From assembly GCA_944388635.1 (NCBI GenBank), contig CALXJN010000096.1, positions 1 through 10,165 on the forward strand: a stretch of DNA of 10,165 bases, given 5' to 3'. Below, one piece after another: positions 1 to 6,643 of this stretch. Positions within the stretch are counted from its first letter, which is position 1; each line of letters opens with the position of its first letter. Source of the DNA: an uncultured Clostridia bacterium (GTDB lineage: Bacteria > Bacillota > Clostridia > TANB77 > CAG-508). The notes under the pieces were generated by a model that made no database searches, had not been told where the DNA came from, and saw only the letters and a program-made list of their open reading frames with translations. The position numbers were made by a program, and so were the translations under genes.

Positions 1-576
1 GTACTTGTTCCAAGAAATGATACAGAGATATTAGTAGAAGAAATTATTAATATTTGTAAAGAAGAAAAGAAAAGAGAAATATTAGAGCTTTGCACTGGAA
101 GCGGAATAATTGCTATTTCACTTGCCAAATATTTAGAAAACGTGAAAATTATAGGAACAGACATAAGTGATAAAGCTCTAGAAATTGCAAGAAAAAATTT
201 GAATAATCTTAAACAAACAGATAAAGTAAAGCTTATAAAAAGCAATATGTTTGATAAAATAGATAAAAAATTTGACATTATAATTTCAAACCCACCATAC
301 ATAAAAACAGAAGTGATAAAAGAATATATTTTGCAATATGAGCCACAAATTGCTTTAGACGGAGGAAATGACGGACTTAAATTTTATAAAATAATTATCG
401 AAGAAGGATACAAATACTTAAGAAATAATGGCATTATTGCACTTGAGATAGGGTATGACCAAAAAAAAGAAGTAATAAGCATTGCAAAACAAACTAAAAA
501 ATATGATAATATTAGATGTATAAAAGATTTAGGAGGAAACGACAGAGTTATAATAATGGAGTATAAGGAGGTTTAA
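1..576 (+). CDS. prmC: Peptide chain release factor N5-glutamine methyltransferase, 5' end missing
   Basis: PrmC uses S-adenosylmethionine to methylate the Gln of the GGQ motif in release factors RF1 and RF2, which makes termination efficient. The frame is open from base 1 and ends at TAA 574-576, so 191 residues are visible; the family is about 280 residues, so roughly the first 90 (the small substrate-binding domain) lie outside the window. Visible motifs are the VPRNDTEIL segment at the very start (family form PRxxTE), the SAM-binding loop ELCTGSG at about fragment residues 29-35 (a variant of DLGTGSG), the GTDIS acidic loop, and the signature NPPY at bases 289-300, which holds the glutamine substrate. 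The C-terminal DLGGNDRVI is also typical of the family. A GTG at 142 is internal and is not the start. The stop overlaps the leader of whiA, implying co-transcription. Confidence 0.95.
   Translation, partial: VLVPRNDTEILVEEIINICKEEKKREILELCTGSGIIAISLAKYLENVKIIGTDISDKALEIARKNLNNLKQTDKVKLIKSNMFDKIDKKFDIIISNPPYIKTEVIKEYILQYEPQIALDGGNDGLKFYKIIIEEGYKYLRNNGIIALEIGYDQKKEVISIAKQTKKYDNIRCIKDLGGNDRVIIMEYKEV
565..571 (+). promoter_or_regulatory. Shine-Dalgarno site of whiA, inside the prmC 3' end
   Basis: AAGGAGG lies within the last codons of prmC, nine bases before the whiA ATG at 581. It is a near-perfect match to the anti-SD of 16S rRNA. It fixes the whiA start and suggests translation of the two genes is coupled. 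Confidence 0.85.
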
Positions 577-580
577 TCAT

Positions 581-1411
581 ATGTCTTTTTCTGCAAATGT
601 AAAAGAAGAATTGAGTAAAATAAACATCTTTTCAAATGCAAATATTGTAAAAGCAGAAATTTACGGATATCTTCTTACTACTAATACAGACGAAAATAAA
701 ATAAAATTTCTAACAGAGAACGAATACAATATAAATAGATTAAACAAACTTTTAAATAAATTAAACATAAATTATACAATAAAAATGAAAGGGAAAAATT
801 ACTTAATATCTTTTAATAAAAATGACTTAGAACCTGAAAAAATAGATATTGATAATGTAGATATAGCAAAAGGCATTGTAAGAGGAGCTTTCTTAGGAGG
901 AGGTTCTATAACAGAACCAAATAGCAGATATCATTTAGAAATAAGACTAAGTAGTTTGAATGCAAGAGAAAAAATAATAAAAATTATAAATAAATTTAAT
1001 ATAAATGTAAAGAATTTAGATAGAAAATATTCATATTCAATATATATAAAAGATGGAGAAGAAATATCTAAATTTTTAGCATTAATTGGCGCAAATAGTG
1101 CAGTTCTTAAATATGAAGATATAAGAGTATTAAAAGAAACAAAAAATAATGTAAATAGAAAAGTAAATTGCGAGACAGCAAATTTGAATAAAACTGTAAA
1201 TGCAGCTTTTAATCAAATACAAGCAATAGAAAAAATTAAAAAGACAAACAAGTGGAACAGGCTTAATTCTAATTTGCAAGAAGTTGCAATATTGAGACTA
1301 GAAAATCCAGAAGCAAGCCTAGAAGAACTTGGTAAAATGCTTTCAGAGCCAATAGGAAAGTCAGGCGTAAATCATAGAATAAAAAAGATTATGGAGATAG
1401 CAGAAAATTAA
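581..1411 (+). CDS. whiA: DNA-binding protein WhiA
   Basis: WhiA is a conserved Gram-positive protein. It is a sporulation-septation regulator in Streptomyces and affects cell division and chromosome segregation in Bacillus. The start MSFSANVKEELSKI matches the family start, and a strong SD lies nine bases upstream. The LAGLIDADG-like (homing-endonuclease fold) domain carries RGAFLGGGSI at residues 101-110, followed by YHLEIRLSS. The conserved ANSAVLKYEDIRVLKE and VNCETANLNKTVNA segments link it to the C-terminal helix-turn-helix at about 228-273 (ASLEELGKMLS, then KSGVNHRIKKI). At 276 residues it is somewhat shorter than the roughly 310-320 usual in Bacillus; the shortening appears to be in the first half. 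In many Firmicutes whiA follows rapZ and yvcK; here it follows prmC directly and is one base from hemW. The identity is secure, but its regulon here cannot be judged. Confidence 0.95.
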   Translation: MSFSANVKEELSKINIFSNANIVKAEIYGYLLTTNTDENKIKFLTENEYNINRLNKLLNKLNINYTIKMKGKNYLISFNKNDLEPEKIDIDNVDIAKGIVRGAFLGGGSITEPNSRYHLEIRLSSLNAREKIIKIINKFNINVKNLDRKYSYSIYIKDGEEISKFLALIGANSAVLKYEDIRVLKETKNNVNRKVNCETANLNKTVNAAFNQIQAIEKIKKTNKWNRLNSNLQEVAILRLENPEASLEELGKMLSEPIGKSGVNHRIKKIMEIAEN

Positions 1412-1412
1412 T

Positions 1413-2537
1413 ATGAAAAAAAATATAGGAATATATGTGCATATACCTTTTTGTAAGGCAAAATGTTATTATTGTGATTTTATATCATATGCAAATAAAG
1501 AAAATATAATAAAGGCTTATATAAACGCTTTGCTTAAGGAAATCAAGTATAGAGATTTAGAAAAATATAATATAGATACAATATATATAGGTGGTGGAAC
1601 GCCATCTATTTTAGATAGCAAATATATAAAAGAAATATTAGAAAAAATTACACCAAAGAAAAATGCTGAAATTACTATAGAGATAAATCCGGGAACTTGT
1701 AATAAAGAAAAGCTAGAAGAATATAAAAAAATAGGTATAAATAGATTAAGCATTGGACTTCAAAGTACTGATAATAAATTGCTTGCAGAAATAGGAAGAA
1801 TTCATACTTATGAAGAATTTTTAAGAGTATATAATCAGGCAAGAGAGATAGGCTTTAGTAATATAAATGTAGATTTAATGTTAGGACTTCCAAACCAAAC
1901 TTTAGAGATACTAGAAAAGTCAGTAAAAACGGTCGTAAGATTAAAACCAGAACATATATCAATATATTCTCTTATACTTGAAGAAGGTACTAAATTATAT
2001 AATATGGTAAATGAGGGCAAAGTAAAACTTACAAGTGAAGAACTAGAAAGAAAAATGTATTGGGGAATAAAACATATTTTAGGAAAAAATGGATATATAC
2101 ATTATGAGATTTCTAATTTTGCTAAAAAAGGATATAAGTCAAGACATAATAGTGACTGTTGGGAACAAAAGGAATATATAGGACTTGGAGTAGCAGCTCA
2201 TTCATATTTAGATAATAAAAGATATTCAAATACAGAAAGCATAGAAAATTATATAAAAAATATAAATAGCGCTGAATTTGATAAGAATATAACTATACAT
2301 GAGATTCAAACAAAAGAAGATAAGCAAAAAGAATATATGATGCTTGGGTTTAGAAGATTAGAGGGAGTGGATATAAGAGAGTTTGCAAGCAAATTTAAAG
2401 AAAATCCAATGAAATTATATAAAAATGAGTTAGATAAATTGATAAAAGAGGAACTAGTTGAGATAAATAAAAATAAAATAAGATTATCAAATAAAGGATT
2501 AGACTTAGCAAATTTAGTATTTGAAGAGTTTATTTAA
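1413..2537 (+). CDS. hemW: Radical SAM haem chaperone HemW (HemN-like)
   Basis: HemW is a radical-SAM protein that binds a [4Fe-4S] cluster and haem and inserts haem into target proteins; it was long annotated as oxygen-independent coproporphyrinogen oxidase. The N-terminal HIPFC...C..CDF motif gives cluster ligands Cys14, Cys18 and Cys21. The residue pair after the third Cys is Asp-Phe, as in HemW, rather than Gly-Cys as in true HemN, so the chaperone call is preferred. GGGTPS at 60-65 is the SAM-binding glycine motif, and EINPGT, RLSIGLQS and LMLGLPNQT follow in family order. The C-terminal HemN domain has EYMMLGFRRLEGVD. The length of 374 is normal. Only one base separates it from whiA. 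The nearest SD-like run, GGAG at 1393-1396, is weak and far from the ATG, so coupled translation with whiA is likely. Confidence 0.93.
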   Translation: MKKNIGIYVHIPFCKAKCYYCDFISYANKENIIKAYINALLKEIKYRDLEKYNIDTIYIGGGTPSILDSKYIKEILEKITPKKNAEITIEINPGTCNKEKLEEYKKIGINRLSIGLQSTDNKLLAEIGRIHTYEEFLRVYNQAREIGFSNINVDLMLGLPNQTLEILEKSVKTVVRLKPEHISIYSLILEEGTKLYNMVNEGKVKLTSEELERKMYWGIKHILGKNGYIHYEISNFAKKGYKSRHNSDCWEQKEYIGLGVAAHSYLDNKRYSNTESIENYIKNINSAEFDKNITIHEIQTKEDKQKEYMMLGFRRLEGVDIREFASKFKENPMKLYKNELDKLIKEELVEINKNKIRLSNKGLDLANLVFEEFI

Positions 2538-2586
2538 AACAAGAAAATAAGTTTATGATAGTTATAGAAAAATTCATTAAAAAACA

Positions 2587-2615
2587 TTGCATTTTGCATA
2601 GTAGAATGATACAAT
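2587..2615 (+). promoter_or_regulatory. Candidate sigma-A promoter upstream of ftsK/spoIIIE
   Basis: TTGCAT (2587-2592) as a weak -35 (three of six consensus bases) is followed after a 17-base spacer by TACAAT (2610-2615), five of six for the -10. A TG one base before the -10 (2607-2608) adds an extended -10 element. Transcription would begin near 2622, leaving a leader of about 34 bases before the ftsK ATG. It lies in the largest gap between the genes of the window, which fits a new transcription unit starting here. This is a prediction from consensus matching only. Confidence 0.5.
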
Positions 2616-2625
2616 GTACATTGTA
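2610..2625. promoter_or_regulatory. Perfect 16-bp palindrome overlapping the -10 box: candidate operator
   Basis: TACAATGTACATTGTA reads identically on both strands. It begins with the candidate -10 hexamer and covers the predicted start of transcription, where a bound dimeric repressor would block RNA polymerase. The inner ATGTACAT core resembles sites used by several dimeric HTH families (for example PadR-type ATGT/ACAT half-sites), but no regulator can be assigned. It is followed by mixed sequence and not a T-run, so it is not a terminator. Confidence 0.5.
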
Positions 2626-2655
2626 AAAATATGATATATAACAAGAGGTAAACAA

Positions 2656-5031
2656 ATGGCAAATAAGAGAAAAGTAACTAAAAGGAAAAAAGGAAAAAAG
2701 CAAGATGCATATGTACATGCAATAGTAATAATGATAGTTAGTATACTCTTAGCAGTATTAATTTATATACAATCAGGCTATATTGGAGAACACCTAAGCC
2801 CAATGCTAGGTGGAATAATGGGATGGATAAAATACCTAGTACCAATAGGAGCATTCATAATAGGCATAACTCTTATAAAAGAAGAGAAAGAATTTGTCAT
2901 GCCAAAAATCATACAATATTTTGTCATAATTTTATGCGTATGCGCATTTATGACATCTTTACAATTATCAGGAGAAAATAAAGTATTAGATATAAATGAA
3001 GAATTCTCAGAGATAGTATCAAAAGGATATGACTTAGGAACAGAGAACAAAGGAGGAGGAGTACTAGGCGTACTTGTTGCTGTGCCACTTACAAAAATGC
3101 TTGGAACGATAGGAGCAAATGTAGTCTTAGTAGGTGTAGCAGTACTTCTTGTAATATTTACATTCGGAATAAAGCCAGCAGAGCTTGTAGATAGCTTTTC
3201 AACTAAACTTCAAGAAGCAAGAGAATATAGAGAAGATGAAGAGGATGAAGAAGAGGAAGAAATAATAGAACCAAAAAAGAAAAAAAAGGAAAAAACAAAA
3301 AAATCTCATTCAGTTATAATGGAAGATCCATTTGGTGATGAAGAAGATAAAACAAAAAAAGGCAAGAAATATGAACATGATATTTCACTTGCATTTGATG
3401 AAAATACTAAAAAAGAACCAGTAAAAACAGAAGGATACATAGAGGCAAATTTATTTAAAGAAACAGAATTAGAAAAAAAAGATCCAACAAAACAAGTTTT
3501 ACAATTAGAGCATGCCCAAATAGTAGAAGACCAAAATTATGAATTCCCACCTATTGCTTTGCTTGAACAAGGAGATGGCAAAAAAATAAGAGGAGAAAAG
3601 AAAACAATAACAGATAATGCTTTGAAACTTCAAAAAACACTACATAGCTTTGGTGTAGCAGCAAAAGTTGAAGATGTATCAGTTGGACCAGCAATTACTA
3701 GATATGAGTTAAAGCCAGCAGAGGGAGTTAGAGTTAGTAAAATTGCAAATCTTGCAGATGATATTGCATTAAACTTAGCAGCAGAAAGCATAAGAATCGA
3801 AGCACCAATTCCAGGAAAACAAGCTGTTGGAATAGAAATACCAAATAAAGATACAGAAATAGTACATTTAAGAGATGTAATAGATTCAGAAGAATTTGTA
3901 AAATCAGAATCGAAACTATCTGTAGGACTTGGAAAAGACGTAAGTGGAGAAAGAGTTATTGCCGACATTGCTAAAATGCCACATTTATTAGTTGCAGGAA
4001 GTACAGGCTCTGGTAAAAGTGTATGTATAAATACGTTAATCACAAGTATCATATATAAAGCAAAACCAAGCGAAGTCAAGCTTGTCATGGTAGATCCAAA
4101 AATTGTAGAATTATCAGTATATAATGGAATACCACATCTTTTAATACCAGTAGTTACTGATCCTAAAAAAGCAGCAGGAGCACTAGCATGGGCAGTACAG
4201 GAAATGGAAGATAGATATGCAAAATTTGCTTCAAAAGGTGTAAGAGATATAAAAGGATATAATAAAGCACTAGAAAAAGAAGCAGAAGAACAAACTATAA
4301 AAATGCCACAAATAGTAATTATTATAGATGAGCTTGCAGATCTTATGATGGTTGCAGCAAAAGATGTAGAAGATGCAATATGCAGGCTTGCACAAAAAGC
4401 AAGAGCAGCTGGAATGCACTTAGTTATTGCAACACAAAGACCATCTGTTGATGTAATTACAGGGTTAATCAAAGCAAATATACCTTCAAGAATTGCATTT
4501 GCTGTTTCATCACAAATAGATTCAAGAACAATATTAGATATGCCAGGAGCAGAAAAATTACTCGGTAAGGGTGATATGCTATATTATCCAACTGGAGTTG
4601 CAAAACCTACAAGAGTGCAAGGCACATTCGTTTCTGACAAAGAAGTTGAAAAAATAGTTGATTTCTTAAAAAGAGACGGAGAAACTACATATAACGAAGA
4701 AATAATCGAAAGTATAGAAAAAGCAAATAAAACAGATAAAGAAATAAAAGAGCAAGAAGAAGATGATGATGTAGATCCAAGGCTAGAAGAAGCAATTGAA
4801 GAAGTCATCGCAAATGGACAAGCCTCAACATCATTTATACAAAGAAGATTAAAAGTAGGATATGCAAGAGCCGGAAGAATAATTGACCAAATGACTGAAA
4901 GAGGTATAATATCAGGATACCAAGGAAGTAAACCAAGAGAAGTATTAATGACAAAAGAAAGATGGGAAGAATTAAAAAATAATCCAGAACCTATGGAAAA
5001 TACAGTAGAAGCACAAAATACAGAAGAATAA
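2656..5031 (+). CDS. DNA translocase FtsK/SpoIIIE
   Basis: This membrane-anchored hexameric ATPase pumps double-stranded DNA through the division or sporulation septum. The start follows AAGAGGT (2643-2649). A basic N-terminus (residues 1-16) precedes about four membrane segments near 19-38, 52-74, 84-104 and 134-172. A charged linker follows, with an acidic run (about 190-202) and a lysine-rich run (about 206-216). The FtsK alpha/beta motor includes Walker A GSTGSGKS at 448-455, Walker B with Asp558-Glu559 (IIIDEL), and the family segments MVDPKIVEL, ATQRPSVDVITG and SSQIDSRTILD. The C-terminal gamma winged helix (about 707-773: ASTSFIQRRLKVGYARAGRIID) reads polar DNA sequences. The length of 791 suits SpoIIIE/FtsK of Firmicutes. 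Motor and gamma domains do not separate a sporulation role from a vegetative one, so no specific symbol is given. Confidence 0.95.
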   Translation: MANKRKVTKRKKGKKQDAYVHAIVIMIVSILLAVLIYIQSGYIGEHLSPMLGGIMGWIKYLVPIGAFIIGITLIKEEKEFVMPKIIQYFVIILCVCAFMTSLQLSGENKVLDINEEFSEIVSKGYDLGTENKGGGVLGVLVAVPLTKMLGTIGANVVLVGVAVLLVIFTFGIKPAELVDSFSTKLQEAREYREDEEDEEEEEIIEPKKKKKEKTKKSHSVIMEDPFGDEEDKTKKGKKYEHDISLAFDENTKKEPVKTEGYIEANLFKETELEKKDPTKQVLQLEHAQIVEDQNYEFPPIALLEQGDGKKIRGEKKTITDNALKLQKTLHSFGVAAKVEDVSVGPAITRYELKPAEGVRVSKIANLADDIALNLAAESIRIEAPIPGKQAVGIEIPNKDTEIVHLRDVIDSEEFVKSESKLSVGLGKDVSGERVIADIAKMPHLLVAGSTGSGKSVCINTLITSIIYKAKPSEVKLVMVDPKIVELSVYNGIPHLLIPVVTDPKKAAGALAWAVQEMEDRYAKFASKGVRDIKGYNKALEKEAEEQTIKMPQIVIIIDELADLMMVAAKDVEDAICRLAQKARAAGMHLVIATQRPSVDVITGLIKANIPSRIAFAVSSQIDSRTILDMPGAEKLLGKGDMLYYPTGVAKPTRVQGTFVSDKEVEKIVDFLKRDGETTYNEEIIESIEKANKTDKEIKEQEEDDDVDPRLEEAIEEVIANGQASTSFIQRRLKVGYARAGRIIDQMTERGIISGYQGSKPREVLMTKERWEELKNNPEPMENTVEAQNTEE

Positions 5032-5068
5032 ATAAATCAAACAACAAAGGAAAGGAATTTATATAAAG

Positions 5069-6628
5069 ATGAAAACAAATGATATTTTATTAAAATTCCA
5101 AAGTAATAACACAAAACTTGAAACAGTTTTATCTAAGAAAAAATTTTCAGGAGATGTAAAAAATCTCCTTTTAAGCACGCTATATAAAATTACAAGCTCA
5201 TATAATGATTATGCAAATATCAAAGTAAATGTGCAAAATAAAAACAAATATGTAGAAAACTTAATAAAGATAATAAATAAGTGTACTTCAATAGAAATAA
5301 TAAAGCCAAATTCAGAAGAAGGGGAAGAATACAAAGAAGAAGGGATTACAAGTAGAGTTGATTCATACTTAAGTACAATAAGAGTATTTCCAACAGAAAA
5401 GGCAATGTTATTTGCATTATTCAAAATGAATGATACAAAAATGTATTTAGATGAAAGATATAATCTAATTAGAATTGCACTTCCAGAAATGCTTAACGAA
5501 GGTAGAGACATAAATAATATAGAAATTATAAGAGATTTTAATGCGTGGTCTTGGAATACTCTTCCAACAGAGATAAGTAATATAGACTGTAATTTAATAT
5601 ATCAAAATTTACTAATGCTACTCGGATTTGATTTTTTGGATAATTGGATGAAACAAGAAAATCAAAAAGACCTATTAGACGAGCTAGAAGAAAAACTGAA
5701 ATCAGAATATGATAAAGACGATATAGAAGAATTGTTGAAACTAATATATAGATTATCAATAATTGTATGTGTACAAAGGAATAAAGGCGAAAAAATAAGG
5801 TTATTAGACGAAAAAGAATGGGATGAAAAAGAACTAGAAAGATTAAATGATAAAGAAAATCTTGTAATAGAGCTTACAAAAGTAAAGAAGAAAAAAGCAA
5901 AAGAAATAAGAAAAATAGACCAAATGATTAATGATGAAGAACTTCTAAAAAAGGAATTTGAAAAGCGAAACGCCAAACTTTCTGAATATAAAAAAATATT
6001 TAGCTTAAGTAACCTCTTAGGCACGATAAAAAAAGAAAGAAAAAAAGCATTAAAAGATATAGATGAATGTAATAACCTGCTTGATGCAAGAAAATATGTA
6101 CAAAGAAAAGAAGAATTAGAAAAAAATGTAGAATTATTAAAAGATGTAAAAACATCAAGAAATAAAGAAAAATACAAAATTGAGATACAAAAGCTATTCC
6201 TAAAATGCTTAGAACAGAAAATAGATAGAATAACTAAACTAGAGCAAAAGAGAGAATTAATGCAAGCTTTCTGGCTTATAAGATATTATAATTTTATTGT
6301 ATATAGTGAAAACAAATTTATAAAAGACGTAGAAGAACTTAATAAACAAATAAGTGATTTAGAAGAAAAAATAATAAGAAGATTATATGAATTTAAAACT
6401 CTAAATCCACTAACAAAAGACTTAAATAAGGACATAGAAATAATAAAGCCAATATTAAATAGCAGAATAATGAATTTGGAAAATATTAGTATTAAGTTAA
6501 TAAAAAATGAGCAAGATATAGAAGTAGACGTTTATGACGGAGAGGTACAAGAATTAGGATATAATGTAGAAAGGGAAGATGTAGTACCAATAAAAAACAA
6601 GAAAAAGATAAAATTATTTATAAAATAA
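5069..6628 (+). CDS. Unrecognised cytoplasmic coiled-coil protein, 519 residues
   Basis: I do not recognise this family. The protein is rich in Lys, Glu, Ile and Asn. It has no signal peptide or clear membrane segment, so it is probably cytoplasmic. Residues 1-200 look mainly helical, with an acidic insert near 83-91 and an aromatic-rich patch around 157-165 (FNAWSWNTL). Residues about 245-375 are strongly charged with heptad-like spacing, suggesting a long coiled coil; a second short helical stretch lies near 420-440. The last 35 residues alternate hydrophobic and charged positions and may form strands. There is no visible nucleotide-binding or metal motif. It starts 37 bases after ftsK, with AAAGGA about 12 bases before the ATG, and ends 15 bases before the nuclease gene, so it is probably co-transcribed with both. 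A structural or scaffold role is only a guess. Confidence 0.8.
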   Translation: MKTNDILLKFQSNNTKLETVLSKKKFSGDVKNLLLSTLYKITSSYNDYANIKVNVQNKNKYVENLIKIINKCTSIEIIKPNSEEGEEYKEEGITSRVDSYLSTIRVFPTEKAMLFALFKMNDTKMYLDERYNLIRIALPEMLNEGRDINNIEIIRDFNAWSWNTLPTEISNIDCNLIYQNLLMLLGFDFLDNWMKQENQKDLLDELEEKLKSEYDKDDIEELLKLIYRLSIIVCVQRNKGEKIRLLDEKEWDEKELERLNDKENLVIELTKVKKKKAKEIRKIDQMINDEELLKKEFEKRNAKLSEYKKIFSLSNLLGTIKKERKKALKDIDECNNLLDARKYVQRKEELEKNVELLKDVKTSRNKEKYKIEIQKLFLKCLEQKIDRITKLEQKRELMQAFWLIRYYNFIVYSENKFIKDVEELNKQISDLEEKIIRRLYEFKTLNPLTKDLNKDIEIIKPILNSRIMNLENISIKLIKNEQDIEVDVYDGEVQELGYNVEREDVVPIKNKKKIKLFIK

Positions 6629-6631
6629 GTC

Positions 6632-6638
6632 AAGGAGG
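6632..6638 (+). promoter_or_regulatory. Shine-Dalgarno site that fixes the nuclease start at 6644
   Basis: AAGGAGG, five bases before ATG 6644, is one of the strongest ribosome sites in the window. It drives translation in the frame that breaks after 13 codons. The ATG at 6813, where the uninterrupted downstream frame could begin, has no such site. This shows that the real start is upstream of the first frame break. Confidence 0.85.
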
Positions 6639-6643
6639 TTTTA

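Noticed and set aside
142..576. GTG at 142 as the start of the methyltransferase
   Set aside because: The frame is open back to base 1 and encodes the family's PRxxTE-like segment and SAM loop, so the gene starts before the window.
1413..2537. Oxygen-independent coproporphyrinogen III oxidase (HemN)
   Set aside because: The cysteine motif ends in Cys-Asp-Phe rather than the Cys-Gly-Cys typical of HemN, and the length is that of HemW.
3630..4472. A 280-codon open frame on the minus strand
   Set aside because: It lies opposite the FtsK motor domain, which has clear Walker motifs; its product is Ser/Ile-rich with no recognisable domain. Such antisense frames are common opposite AT-rich genes.
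5662..6177. A 171-codon open frame on the minus strand
   Set aside because: It is the antisense of a Lys/Glu-rich coiled coil and yields only a Ser/Phe/Leu-rich low-complexity product.
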